A stretch of DNA of 64,000 bases, from the NCBI RefSeq assembly GCF_003252795.1, contig NZ_QEPQ01000001.1:1-64000 (forward strand). The letters are read 5' to 3'. The position numbers were made by a program, and so were the translations under genes. Under the pieces are notes generated by a model that ran no database searches, was not told where the DNA came from, and worked only from the letters and a program-made list of their open reading frames with translations. The first letter of the stretch is position 1. Each line of letters opens with the position of its first letter. This DNA comes from Haemophilus parainfluenzae (GTDB lineage: Bacteria > Pseudomonadota > Gammaproteobacteria > Enterobacterales > Pasteurellaceae). Positions 20,122 to 28,878 of this stretch are shown here, one piece after another.

Positions 20122-20595
20122 ATGAAAATTTTTATTATGCGTCATGGAGAAGCCGAAGTTATCGCTTCATCCGATGAGGCTCGGCATTTAAATGACTACG
20201 GTCGAAAACAGTCGATATTACAGGGACAATGGCTTAAAACTCATCTAAATTCAACCGCACTTTCAGTTCAAAAAGTAATTGTCAGCCCTTATGTAAGAGC
20301 ACAAGAAACGTTTGAGCTTGTAAATTCAGCCTTAGGTAACACGCTTAATGATATTGAAATTTGGAGTGGGATTACACCTTATGGTAATGCTACATTGGTA
20401 GCTGATTATCTATCTGTTTTGCAAGAAGAAGGTACTGAAAGTGTTTTACTCGTTTCTCATTTACCTTTAGTAGGCAGTATTGTTTCAGAGCTTTACGGTA
20501 AGCGAAATCCAATTAGTTTTTACCCTTCAACGATTGTTCAAATTGAGTGGAATGGTGAAAAAGGCACCATTGAAGCTTTCCATTATCCAAAATAG
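20122..20595 (+). CDS. sixA: Phosphohistidine phosphatase SixA
   Basis: 157 residues (E. coli 161). The histidine-phosphatase RHG motif is at the start (IMRHGEAE) and the second catalytic histidine in LLVSHLPLVGSIVSELYG. In E. coli SixA removes phosphate from histidine phosphotransfer domains, including the nitrogen PTS protein NPr. It has its own AGGAAAG ribosome-binding site and stands between glmM and the repeat-protein genes with terminators on both sides. Confidence 0.93.
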   Translation: MKIFIMRHGEAEVIASSDEARHLNDYGRKQSILQGQWLKTHLNSTALSVQKVIVSPYVRAQETFELVNSALGNTLNDIEIWSGITPYGNATLVADYLSVLQEEGTESVLLVSHLPLVGSIVSELYGKRNPISFYPSTIVQIEWNGEKGTIEAFHYPK

Positions 20596-20658
20596 AATGG
20601 CTAAAATACGAAAAACAAAGTTTATATGATTTACTTTTTAAAAGCAGTCAAAAATAAG

Positions 20659-20694
20659 CAACACCTAAAAATGTATATTTTTAGGTGTTTTTTT
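20659..20694 (+). terminator. sixA terminator
   Basis: Arms AACACCTAAAAAT and ATTTTTAGGTGTT pair around a short loop and are followed by a run of Ts. Confidence 0.9.
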
Positions 20695-20775
20695 AAAATT
20701 TTTTTGATAGACTGAAAATGAGCTATAAATGAATAGCTTAAATTAAGCCATCATAATGACACAAGGGGAGTAGCT

Positions 20776-22248
20776 ATGAACAATAAAATCGGAGATAAAG
20801 CAACTGAAGTAAAAGATACGACAGTGAATGCTGCAACACAAGTTAAAGATGCATTATTTGCAGCGGCTAACTATATTAAAGATGCTGTGACACATAAAGC
20901 GTCTGAGGCAAAAGAAGTGGTTGAAGACAAAGCTACTGAAGTGAAAGATGTAACTGAAGATAAAGTATCTGAAGTAAGAAAAGCAGTTTCTGAAGCAAAG
21001 GAAGCAATCGATGATAAAGCTACTGAAATGAAAAAAGCAATCGATGACAAATTTTCTGAAGTAAAAAGAGCCGTCGAAGATAAAGCATCAGAAGTGAAAA
21101 AAACAGTTTCAGAAGCTACAGATGAAGCGGCAGATAAAGCAGCAGAGCTAAAAGATGCAGCTGAAGACAAAGTTGCTGAAGTGAAAGATGCGGCTGAAGA
21201 TAAAGCAAAAGAAGTAAAAAAAGCAGTTTCAGAAGCAAAAGATGAAGCTGCAGATAAAGCATCTGAGCTAAAAGATGCAGCTGAAGATAAAACTGTAGAA
21301 GCAAAAGAAGCGGCTTCAGAAGCAAAAGATACAGTTGTAGACAAAGTAGTTAAATTCAAAGATGCAGTTGTAGATAAAGTTGCTGAAGTAAAAAATGCAG
21401 TTTTTGAAGCAAAAGATGAAGCTGCTGATAAAGCGGCTGAGTTAAAAGATGAAGCTGAAGATAAAGCTGCTGAAGTGAAAGATGCGGCTGAAGATAAAGC
21501 AAAAGAAGTAAAAAAAGCAGTTTCAGAAGCAAAAGATGAAGCTGCAGATAAAGCATCTGAGCTAAAAGATGCAGCTGAAGATAAAACTGTAGAAGCAAAA
21601 GAAGCGGCTTCAGAAGCAAAAGATACAGTTGTAGACAAAGTAGTTAAATTCAAAGATGCAGTTGTAGATAAAGTTGCTGAAGTAAAAAATGCAGTTTTTG
21701 AAGCAAAAGATGAAGCTGCTGATAAAGCGGCTGAGTTAAAAGATGAAGCTGAAGATAAAGCGGCTGAGTTAAAAGATGAAGCTGAAGATAAAGCTGCTGA
21801 AGTGAAAGATGCGGCTGAAGATAAAGCTGTAGAAGCAGAAGAAGCGACTTCAGAAGTAAAAGATGCGGTGGAAGATAAAGCATCAGAAGTGAAAAAAGTA
21901 GTTTCAGAAGCAAAAGATGAAGCTGCAGATAAAGCATCTGAGCTAAAAGATGCAGCTGAAGATAAAGCTGTAAAAGCAAAAGAAGCTGTCGAAGATAAAG
22001 TTGCTGAAGTAAAAGATTCGCTTTCAGAGGCAAAAGATGTAATGTCTTCTAAAGTTGAAGCTGCAAAAGATGCCACAGTAAGCGCGGCAGTACAAGTTAA
22101 AGATGCTGTGGTTGCAGCAGCTAACTATGTTAAACATGTTGCGGAAAATAAAATGACTGAAGCAAAAGATGCTGTGTGCTCTAAAGCAGAGGAAGTAAAA
22201 AATGTAGATTCTGAAACAAAAGATCAATCTGCAGCCGTAAAAAAGTAA
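20776..22248 (+). CDS. Lys/Ala/Glu-rich protein of 11-residue repeats (LEA- or apolipoprotein-like)
   Basis: I cannot assign a function. The 490 residues consist almost wholly of an 11-residue unit resembling DKAxEVKDAAE, which predicts a long amphipathic helix like those of group 3 LEA proteins and apolipoproteins. There is no signal peptide or membrane segment, no Trp, one Cys and very few aromatics, so it is probably cytoplasmic. A strong GGGGAG site lies five bases before the ATG. A block near residues 14-45 recurs near 428-460 (NAATQVKDA against SAAVQVKDA, AAANYIKDA against AAANYVKHV), so the repeats are capped by related modules. A perfect 294-bp tandem duplication lies in the middle. 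The next gene encodes a shorter lipoprotein paralogue. Desiccation, osmotic or membrane protection are guesses from the repeat type only. Confidence 0.85.
   Translation: MNNKIGDKATEVKDTTVNAATQVKDALFAAANYIKDAVTHKASEAKEVVEDKATEVKDVTEDKVSEVRKAVSEAKEAIDDKATEMKKAIDDKFSEVKRAVEDKASEVKKTVSEATDEAADKAAELKDAAEDKVAEVKDAAEDKAKEVKKAVSEAKDEAADKASELKDAAEDKTVEAKEAASEAKDTVVDKVVKFKDAVVDKVAEVKNAVFEAKDEAADKAAELKDEAEDKAAEVKDAAEDKAKEVKKAVSEAKDEAADKASELKDAAEDKTVEAKEAASEAKDTVVDKVVKFKDAVVDKVAEVKNAVFEAKDEAADKAAELKDEAEDKAAELKDEAEDKAAEVKDAAEDKAVEAEEATSEVKDAVEDKASEVKKVVSEAKDEAADKASELKDAAEDKAVKAKEAVEDKVAEVKDSLSEAKDVMSSKVEAAKDATVSAAVQVKDAVVAAANYVKHVAENKMTEAKDAVCSKAEEVKNVDSETKDQSAAVKK
21174..21761 (+). repeat. Perfect 294-bp direct tandem duplication
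   Basis: Bases 21174-21467 are repeated without a mismatch at 21468-21761; I compared the copies base by base. The unit is 98 codons, so the frame is kept. The second copy is followed by one extra 33-bp unit (21762-21794) matching the end of the copy, and then by the first 33 bases of another copy before the sequence diverges at 21828. Identity at silent positions implies a very recent event. Confidence 0.95.
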
Positions 22249-22548
22249 CTGAAAAGTAAAAGCAATAGTTAAGGATTATTCAAATTAACTGAGTGGGATT
22301 GTTCAAAAAAAACACAAAAAAGTGATTTTTTATCTTTACAAAAAATAAAATTTTTATAATGAACTTTTTTACAAATCTTTTAATTTCATTGGGTTATAGT
22401 TGTTTTAGAGAGATTTTATAAAAAACTATATCTTTAGAAATGTAAATTTTTTTGAAAGATGTTTTATTTTAAGTTTTTTTTACGTAAACTAGATCACACA
22501 AAGCAGATAGCTTTGGATTAATTCTTAATTATAAAATGGAGAATGACA
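22249..22548. other. AT-rich intergenic region before the repeat lipoprotein
   Basis: These 300 bases hold no gene I can support. The region is very rich in A and T tracts (for example around 22330-22490). No clear terminator follows the upstream gene. A weak CRP-like half site (GATCACA near 22492) is present but its other arm is poor. The promoter of the lipoprotein gene probably lies here. Confidence 0.6.
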
Positions 22549-23094
22549 ATGAAAAAATCAGTATTAGCCGTATTAGTATTAGGTGCATCTTTAGCCGTAA
22601 CTGGTTGTTTCGATAAACAAGAAACAGCTCAAAAAGTTGAAGCAGCAAAAGATGCAACAGCAAATGCAGCAACACAAATTAAAGATGCAGCAAAAGAAGT
22701 TGCAACTGATGTTAAAAATGCAGCAATTGACGCAAAAGATTCAGCTGCAAATAAAATGGCTGAAACAAAAGAAGCAGTAGCTGATAAAGCTTCTGAAATG
22801 AAAGATGCTGCTGCAAATAAAATGGCTAAGGCAAAAGATGCAGTGTCTTCTAAAATGGAAGAAGTAAAAAATGCAGCTTCTGAAGCAAAAGATGCAGCAG
22901 CAGATAAAGCAGTTGAAATGAAAGATGCTGCAGCAAATAAAATGGCTGAAGCAAAAGATGCGATGTCTTCTAAAATGGAAGCAGTAAAAAACTCAGCTTC
23001 AGAAACAAAAGATGCGGCAGCTGATAAAGCGGCTGAAGCAAAAGATGCGGCAGCAAATAAAGCAGCTGAAGTAAAAGAAGCTGTGACTAAATAA
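22549..23094 (+). CDS. Small lipoprotein with 11-residue Lys/Ala repeats
   Basis: 181 residues from the ATG at 22549, seven bases after GGAG; an ATG two codons earlier is too close to that site. A lipoprotein signal peptide ends in LAVTGC, a good lipobox, and the residue after Cys is Phe, so outer membrane sorting is likely. After about 15 residues the protein is all 11-residue repeats such as KDAAANKMAEA. The module VEAAKDATANAATQIKDA matches the C-terminal cap of the 490-residue protein upstream, so the two are paralogues with different locations. Function unknown; a periplasmic helical rod is the simplest structural guess. Confidence 0.85.
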   Translation: MKKSVLAVLVLGASLAVTGCFDKQETAQKVEAAKDATANAATQIKDAAKEVATDVKNAAIDAKDSAANKMAETKEAVADKASEMKDAAANKMAKAKDAVSSKMEEVKNAASEAKDAAADKAVEMKDAAANKMAEAKDAMSSKMEAVKNSASETKDAAADKAAEAKDAAANKAAEVKEAVTK

Positions 23095-23111
23095 TTAAAC
23101 TTTCGTAAAAT

Positions 23112-23146
23112 AAAACCTATCAGAGATTATCTGGTAGGTTTTTTCT
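23112..23146 (+). terminator. Terminator after the repeat lipoprotein
   Basis: Arms AAACCTATCAG and CTGGTAGGTTT pair (one G-U) and are followed by TTTTTTC. It ends the repeat-protein locus just before ycgL. Confidence 0.88.
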
Positions 23147-23163
23147 TTTTGGAGCAATATGAA

Positions 23164-23430
23164 ATGTTATGTGCAATTTATAAAAGTAAACGTAAACCAG
23201 GCTGCTATCTTTATATTTCCAAACGAGATGATTTTTCAGCTGTACCGGATATATTAATGCAGAGTTTTGGTAAGCCTCAATTTCTTATGCCTTTCAATTT
23301 GAGGGGGAGTAAACCGCTTGTTCATGCAGATAAAGATGAGGTTATGGGGAAAATTACTCAGCAAGGATTTTATCTTCAAATGCCAAAACAAGATGATGGC
23401 TTGTTTAATAGTTTGAGTGAGATCAAATAA
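23164..23430 (+). CDS. ycgL: YcgL domain-containing protein
   Basis: 88 residues from the ATG at 23164, nine bases after GGAG; a TTG five codons upstream overlaps that site. The YcgL pattern is clear: [36 protein letters not shown], and [10 protein letters not shown]. The E. coli protein is 108 residues with a longer tail. The family is small and of unknown biochemical role. It lies just after the terminator of the repeat lipoprotein and before the bioD-type gene. Confidence 0.88.
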   Translation: MLCAIYKSKRKPGCYLYISKRDDFSAVPDILMQSFGKPQFLMPFNLRGSKPLVHADKDEVMGKITQQGFYLQMPKQDDGLFNSLSEIK

Positions 23431-23532
23431 GCCTTTTATTTTTTCCTAAAAATCTCCAAATCTTGCTTTATCTCAATATTTTCTTCAAAAAACTCCTTTA
23501 GAATTGACCGCACTTTTAAAAGGAGAATGAAA

Positions 23533-24267
23533 ATGAGTAGTTTCTTTGTGGCAGGTACAGATACCGATGTGGGCAAGACCACCGCCTGCCGTGCCATTAT
23601 TCAGGCATTACAAGCAAAGGGCGTGCGAATTGTGGGTTATAAGCCGATTGCTTGTAGCTGTGAAGAGGGGATTTATCCTGTCGAAAATCAGTCTAATGAA
23701 TCCCAAACAGATTATGATGCTGAAAATAATTCAGACGTGTTAGCTTTAATGGATGCAACGAATGAGTCCGTATCTTATCAAGAAGTGAATAGCTATACTT
23801 TTACTCATTCATTGCCAATGCTGACTCGAGATAAATCACGCATTAAATTAAGCAAAATTAATCAAACATTAACCGCATTGGTTCAAAAATATCAATCTGT
23901 TGTCGTGGAAGGTTCATTTGGGTTACTCACACCAATGGCAGAGGGTAAGAGTTTTGCTGATTGGGTCGTTGAGCATAAAATGCCCGTGGTATTGGTTGTA
24001 GGCATTAAAGAAGGCTGTATTAACCACGCATTGTTGACTGCTCAAGTGATTAAACAGCTTGGCGTTCCTTTATTAGGCTGGATTGCAAATCGAATTAATC
24101 CTTGCTTAGGGCATTATAAAGAGGTGGTGGATATTTTAGAGGCTCAGATTGATGCGCCTCTGCTAGGTAAAATCCCTTATATTCATAAACCAGAATCCCA
24201 AGAGCTAGGACATTATTTAACGAATATTGATCGTTTGATGTATATGCAAACAGAGTTAGTTAAATAG
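23533..24267 (+). CDS. bioD: Dethiobiotin synthetase-family protein (BioD2/YnfK type)
   Basis: 244 residues from the second ATG, seven bases after AGGAG; the first ATG (23527) is only one base from it. The P-loop GTDTDVGKTT begins the protein. The C-terminal half (VVGIKEGCINHALLTAQ, GWIANRINPCLGHY) resembles E. coli YnfK (BioD2) more than BioD1. BioD closes the ureido ring of biotin using ATP and CO2. The usual glycine-rich EGxGG motif reads EGSFG here. No other biotin gene is in the window, so the substrate is less certain than the family. Confidence 0.85.
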   Translation: MSSFFVAGTDTDVGKTTACRAIIQALQAKGVRIVGYKPIACSCEEGIYPVENQSNESQTDYDAENNSDVLALMDATNESVSYQEVNSYTFTHSLPMLTRDKSRIKLSKINQTLTALVQKYQSVVVEGSFGLLTPMAEGKSFADWVVEHKMPVVLVVGIKEGCINHALLTAQVIKQLGVPLLGWIANRINPCLGHYKEVVDILEAQIDAPLLGKIPYIHKPESQELGHYLTNIDRLMYMQTELVK

Positions 24268-24278
24268 TCAGTTTGAAA

Positions 24279-24323
24279 TAAAAAGTGCGGTTAAAACTCA
24301 TTAGATTTTAACCGCACTTTTTT
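24279..24323. terminator. Uptake-signal inverted pair between bioD and can
   Basis: Perfect arms AAAAAGTGCGGTTAAAA and TTTTAACCGCACTTTTT around a short loop, with T-rich ends on both strands, between convergent genes. Confidence 0.9.
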
Positions 24324-25015
24324 TATTCTTCGTTTTCTGGAAGCTCTTTTTTCAGGATATCTTCTTCCGCGAGGCTAGATAGGCGAGCAATCGCATTACG
24401 GTAAGAGATTTCAAGGGTTTCCCGACTGGTTGCAATAACACCTTGATCTACTAAGAATCCATCATTTACATCATATACCCAGCCATGTAGGGAGAGTTTT
24501 TGTCCACGTTCCCAAGCACTTTTTACGATAGATGTGCGTCCTAGGTTATAAACTTGTTCCGCAACATTTAATTTAGTGAGCATATCGGAGCGTTTTTCGG
24601 CTGAAAGATTGCCTAATAGGTGGCCATGTTTAAACCAAATATCACGAATGTGGAGCAACCAGTTATTGATCAATCCAAGATCGTGATCTTGCATAGCAGC
24701 GTTGATACCACCACAATTTGTATGGCCACAAATAATAATATGTTCAATTTTGAGCACATCAACGGCATATTGTACAACTGAAAGGCAGTTAAAATCCGTA
24801 TGAATAACTTGGTTAGCAACATTACGATGAACAAATAATTCGCCTGGCTCAAGATTTGTGAGTTTTTCAGCGGGAACACGGCTATCTGAGCAGCCAATCC
24901 AGAGATAATGAGGTGTTTGGTGATCGGCAAGTTCTTTAAAATAAGTGGAATTTTCTTCTTTCATTCTTTGCGCCCAACTGTAGTTGTTAGCAAAGAGTTG
25001 CTTAATTTTGTCCAT
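24323..25015 (-). CDS. can: Beta-class carbonic anhydrase
   Basis: 230 residues from the ATG at 25015, behind AAGGAAAG; a longer in-frame start has no support. The zinc ligands are Cys42, Asp44, His98 and Cys101 (motifs CSDSRVPAE and GHTNCGG). Trp39, Gly41 and Tyr181, which form the inhibitory bicarbonate pocket described for the H. influenzae enzyme, are all at the same positions, so allosteric control by bicarbonate is expected. It supplies bicarbonate for carboxylation reactions. Transcribed alone toward bioD. Confidence 0.96.
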   Translation of the reverse strand: MDKIKQLFANNYSWAQRMKEENSTYFKELADHQTPHYLWIGCSDSRVPAEKLTNLEPGELFVHRNVANQVIHTDFNCLSVVQYAVDVLKIEHIIICGHTNCGGINAAMQDHDLGLINNWLLHIRDIWFKHGHLLGNLSAEKRSDMLTKLNVAEQVYNLGRTSIVKSAWERGQKLSLHGWVYDVNDGFLVDQGVIATSRETLEISYRNAIARLSSLAEEDILKKELPENEE

Positions 25016-25095
25016 TTCTACTTTCCTTAATGTGATGTATTTGAAAGATTGATTCAAACACAATAAATGAAATAGGGGATAAATTTATCGCCTAA

Positions 25096-25130
25096 AATGA
25101 TGACCGCACTTTAAAAAAGTGCGGTCAATT
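25096..25130 (-). terminator. asnS terminator from paired uptake signals
   Basis: TGACCGCACTTT and AAGTGCGGTCA pair around a short loop, 13 bp beyond the asnS stop, with T-rich sequence downstream on the minus strand. Confidence 0.8.
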
Positions 25131-25142
25131 TAAACAATATTT

Positions 25143-26546
25143 TTAGAAATTTGCATTTCTTGGTGCGCGAGGGAATGGAATCACATCGCGAATATTTTGT
25201 ACGCCAGTTACATAAACGATTAAGCGTTCAAAACCAAGACCGAAACCTGAATGTGGTACGGTACCATATTTACGAAGATCACGATACCACCAGTAATCTT
25301 CAGGATTTAAGCCCATTTCTTCCATACGTTTATCTAACACGTCTAAACGTTCTTCACGTTGGGAACCACCGATGATTTCACCAATTCCAGGTGCGAGAAC
25401 ATCCATTGCAGCCACAGTTTTACCATCATCATTTAAACGCATATAGAAGGCTTTGATATCTTTTGGATAGTTTTTCACAACAACAGGTGATTTGAAATAT
25501 TCTTCAGCTAAGAAACGTTCATGTTCAGAAGATAAGTCGATACCCCAAGAAACAGGGAACTCGAATTTCTTACCTGATTTTAATAACACGTCGATCGCAT
25601 CAGTATAGTCGATTTGAGCAAAATCAGAGTTTACAAAGTTTTCTAAACGAGTAATCACATCTTTATCTACGTGTTTTTCAAAGAATTTTAAGTCATCTTT
25701 TCGCTCAGCAAGCACGGCACGGAATACGTATTTCAACATGTCTTCTGCTAATTTAGCATTGTCAGCAAGCGTTGCAAACGCAACTTCAGGCTCAACCATC
25801 CAGAATTCAGCAAGGTGACGAGTTGTATTTGAATTTTCAGCACGGAATGTAGGACCGAAAGTATAGATTTTGCTTAATGCGCACGCATAAGTCTCACCAT
25901 TTAATTGACCCGAAACCGTTAAAAATGATTCTTTACCGAAGAAATCTTGGCTGAAATCAACTTTACCATCTTCACCACGAGGAAGATTTTCTAAATCAAG
26001 TGTTGAAACACGGAACATTTCACCCGCACCTTCAGTATCTGAAGCGGTAATTAATGGGGTAGCGACCCAGTAGAAGCCTTGTTCATGGAAGAAACGATGA
26101 ATAGCTTGTGCTAAGCAGTGACGAACACGTGCCACGGCACCGATAATATTGGTACGAGGACGTAAGTGAGCTACTTCACGTAAGTATTCAATTGAGTGAC
26201 GTTTTGCTGCCATTGGATAAGTATCAGGATCTTCTACGAACCCTGTCACTTCTACTTTTTTAGCTTGAAGTTCAACAGCTTGACCTTCAGCAGGTGACTC
26301 AACAATAGTACCGGTTACGATAACAGAGCAACCCGTTGTTAAGCGTAATACTTCACTTTCATAATTTTCAATATCGTTATTGACGATGACTTGAATAGGA
26401 TCAAAGCAAGAGCCGTCATAAACAGCGAGGAAAGAAAGACCAGCTTTAGAATCACGACGGGTACGAACCCAACCTCGTACGGTAACTTTTTCGCCAATAG
26501 CGATTTTACCTTGTAACACATCAACAATGGATGCAACTTTAGACAT
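25143..26546 (-). CDS. asnS: Asparaginyl-tRNA synthetase
   Basis: 467 residues (E. coli 466). An OB-fold anticodon-binding domain comes first ([18 protein letters not shown]), then the class II core with motif 2 [17 protein letters not shown] and motif 3 GLGFERL near the C-terminus. It charges tRNA-Asn in the cytoplasm. A single-gene unit divergent from sohB. Confidence 0.97.
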   Translation of the reverse strand: MSKVASIVDVLQGKIAIGEKVTVRGWVRTRRDSKAGLSFLAVYDGSCFDPIQVIVNNDIENYESEVLRLTTGCSVIVTGTIVESPAEGQAVELQAKKVEVTGFVEDPDTYPMAAKRHSIEYLREVAHLRPRTNIIGAVARVRHCLAQAIHRFFHEQGFYWVATPLITASDTEGAGEMFRVSTLDLENLPRGEDGKVDFSQDFFGKESFLTVSGQLNGETYACALSKIYTFGPTFRAENSNTTRHLAEFWMVEPEVAFATLADNAKLAEDMLKYVFRAVLAERKDDLKFFEKHVDKDVITRLENFVNSDFAQIDYTDAIDVLLKSGKKFEFPVSWGIDLSSEHERFLAEEYFKSPVVVKNYPKDIKAFYMRLNDDGKTVAAMDVLAPGIGEIIGGSQREERLDVLDKRMEEMGLNPEDYWWYRDLRKYGTVPHSGFGLGFERLIVYVTGVQNIRDVIPFPRAPRNANF

Positions 26547-26686
26547 ATAAACCTCTGTAATTCATTATAAATTAGGCAATAAAACTGCGTTAGTTTACCT
26601 TAAATCGCAAAATTTTCCATAAAAAGTTAGTGTAAATCAGGCTTGCACAGTAAAATAATGCCTTCACTTTATTTTAGGAGAAAATT

Positions 26687-27742
26687 ATGTGGTCTGATAT
26701 TTTGACCGGCTATGGCATTTTTATTTTGGAGATTTTAACGATTTTACTTGTGATTGCCGCTATTGTCGCAATGATTATTTCAGCAAAACAGCGTAATGCA
26801 ACACATCATGGTGAGTTGGTCGTGACAGATCTTTCAGAAGAATTTAAAGAAACAGTAAAGCATTTACGCGATTTCCAGCTTTCAGAAGAAGAACTTAAAC
26901 AAGCAGAAAAAGTGGAGAAAAAAGCGAAAAAGCAAGAAGCAAAGGCATTAAAAGCGAAATTAAAAAATGGTGAGAAAGAAACGCCTAAACCTTGTGTTTA
27001 TGTGCTCGATTTTAAAGGTGATATTTCGGCATCCGAAACGACCGCACTTCGAGAAGAAATTTCGGCGATTATTAATGTAGCAAAAGCCGATGATGAGGTC
27101 TTACTACGTTTAGAAAGTCCTGGAGGTGTTGTTCATGGTTATGGTTTGGCCGCCTCGCAGTTAGCTCGCTTAAAACAAAAAGGGATTAAATTAACGGTTG
27201 CAGTTGATAAGGTTGCTGCAAGTGGTGGGTATATGATGGCTTGTGTGGCAGATAAAATTGTTTCTGCGCCCTTTGCGATCATTGGTTCTATTGGTGTGGT
27301 TGCGCAAATTCCCAATATTCATCGTTTATTAAAAAAACATGATGTTGATGTTGATGTGATGACAGCAGGAGAATTTAAACGCACCGTTACAGTATTAGGT
27401 GAAAATACTGAAAAAGGAAAACAGAAATTCCAAGCCGAACTTGAAGAAACTCATCAATTATTTAAACAATTTGTCACTCAAAATCGACCGCACTTAGATG
27501 TGGATAAAGTCGCAACTGGTGAGCATTGGTTCGGTCAGCAAGCTCTAGCGCTTCAGCTAGTCGATGAGTTAGCAACTAGCGATGATATTATTCTTGAAAA
27601 AATGAAAGATAAGTCTGTGATCGCGGTGAAATATAAAGTGAAAAAGCCACTTTTACAAAAAATAGGTAAGCAAGCTGAAGAGAGTATTGAGGGAATTATC
27701 CATCGAAATTTAACAAAAAATGGACAGGATTTTATTCAATAA
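26687..27742 (+). CDS. sohB: Inner membrane peptidase SohB (signal peptide peptidase A family)
   Basis: 351 residues (E. coli 349). One N-terminal membrane segment (about residues 7-30) is followed by a charged linker rich in Lys and Glu, then the S49 peptidase domain. The nucleophile region is KVAASGGYMMACVADKI and the nearby IIGSIGVVAQ matches the family. E. coli SohB is a multicopy suppressor of loss of DegP; its natural substrates are unclear. An AGGAG site precedes the ATG. Divergent from asnS. Confidence 0.93.
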   Translation: MWSDILTGYGIFILEILTILLVIAAIVAMIISAKQRNATHHGELVVTDLSEEFKETVKHLRDFQLSEEELKQAEKVEKKAKKQEAKALKAKLKNGEKETPKPCVYVLDFKGDISASETTALREEISAIINVAKADDEVLLRLESPGGVVHGYGLAASQLARLKQKGIKLTVAVDKVAASGGYMMACVADKIVSAPFAIIGSIGVVAQIPNIHRLLKKHDVDVDVMTAGEFKRTVTVLGENTEKGKQKFQAELEETHQLFKQFVTQNRPHLDVDKVATGEHWFGQQALALQLVDELATSDDIILEKMKDKSVIAVKYKVKKPLLQKIGKQAEESIEGIIHRNLTKNGQDFIQ

Positions 27743-27955
27743 GAAAAAAATTTACTTATTTGACAACTCTTTACACAACTTTACAAAAAAGTTCCATAAA
27801 AAATCATTTTTTAATGTTTTTTTATTTACAAGTTAAAGAATTATGACTACCATACGCCATGAAACTTTTTATAGTTTTATTTGTAAAATTTATAAAGTTT
27901 AGTTGTGTAGGTTCTTCTTGCAAGGATTGCACCTTAACAGTAAAAAGGTAAAGAA

Positions 27956-28813
27956 ATGAAATTATCTCGTATTTTATTATCTGCAGTAGCAGTAGCGACA
28001 GTTGCTGCTTGTGGTAACTTAAGCAAAGTTACAGAAGCTGGTACTCCAGAATATAAAGAAGTTGATGGTCAACAAGTACCACAACTCGTATGGCCTAAGA
28101 TTGATAAAGCTGGTTTCAACCATGACGGTAGCCAATTTGGTTCATGGCCAAACTGGGATAACGTTCGTATGATCGAACGTGGTATGAACAAAGACCAATT
28201 ATATAACCTAATCGGTCGTCCACACTTCTCTGAAGGTTTATACGGTGTTGAAGAGTGGGATTATGCGTTCAACTATCGTGAGAACGGTGTTCACAAAATT
28301 TGTCAATACAAAATATTATTTGACAAAAACCACAATGCTCAAAGCTTCTTCTGGTATCCAAACGGTTGTAACGGAAACTCAGCATTTACTTTAAGTGGTG
28401 ACTTCTTGTTCGACTTCGATAAAGATACTTTAACTCCACGTGGTAAAGAAGTTGTTGATAACGTTGCAGCACAATTAAAAGAAACTGGTGCTAAAGAAGT
28501 TAAAGTTGCAGGTTATACTGATCGTTTAGGTTCTGATGCTTACAACTTAGATCTTTCTCAACGTCGTGCAAACCGTGTTAAAGCTCGTTTAATTGAAGAT
28601 GGCGTAACATCTGAAATTACAGCTGTTGGTTACGGTAAAGTGCCACAAGTTAAAGCTTGTAATGGTTACAAACACGCAAGTAAAGCTGAGAAAGACTGTT
28701 TACGTCCAAACCGTCGTGTAGAAATCACTGCTTCTGGTTCTGTATTAAAATTACAAGAAGGTGGTCAAGTTAACGGTGGAACTCAAGGTCCAGCACCTCT
28801 TTATCAAAAATAA
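27956..28813 (+). CDS. Outer membrane lipoprotein with BamE/SmpA-like and OmpA C-terminal domains
   Basis: 285 residues. A lipoprotein signal peptide ends in VAAC (Cys19). Residues about 60-125 look like a SmpA/OmlA (BamE-type) fold: IERGMNKDQLYNLIGRPHF and VEEWDYAFNY. Residues about 145-260 are an OmpA-like peptidoglycan-binding domain with FDFDKDTLTPRGKEV, GYTDRLGSDAYN and SQRRANRVK. The protein probably ties the outer membrane to peptidoglycan. It is distinct from P6/Pal, which is shorter and lacks the first domain. Codon use looks like that of a highly expressed gene. The 213-base AT-rich upstream region includes TTGACA at 27760 but no convincing matching -10. Confidence 0.88.
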   Translation: MKLSRILLSAVAVATVAACGNLSKVTEAGTPEYKEVDGQQVPQLVWPKIDKAGFNHDGSQFGSWPNWDNVRMIERGMNKDQLYNLIGRPHFSEGLYGVEEWDYAFNYRENGVHKICQYKILFDKNHNAQSFFWYPNGCNGNSAFTLSGDFLFDFDKDTLTPRGKEVVDNVAAQLKETGAKEVKVAGYTDRLGSDAYNLDLSQRRANRVKARLIEDGVTSEITAVGYGKVPQVKACNGYKHASKAEKDCLRPNRRVEITASGSVLKLQEGGQVNGGTQGPAPLYQK

Positions 28814-28828
28814 TAGATAGAGAAGATA

Positions 28829-28861
28829 GAAAGAGCGTAATGAAAATTACGCTCTTTTTTT
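28829..28861 (+). terminator. Terminator of the OmpA-domain lipoprotein gene
   Basis: Perfect 12-bp arms AAAGAGCGTAAT and ATTACGCTCTTT with a GAAA loop, followed by Ts. Confidence 0.93.
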
Positions 28862-28878
28862 ATCTGATATTTAAGGAA

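Noticed and set aside
20871-22076. A 401-residue open frame on the minus strand of the repeat gene, rich in Ser, Ala and Phe
   Set aside because: It is a product of the low-complexity repeats read in antisense; the plus strand has the strong ribosome-binding site, the terminators and a paralogue.
22488-22502. CRP-type site before the repeat lipoprotein
   Set aside because: Only the right half (GATCACA) is good; the left half matches poorly.
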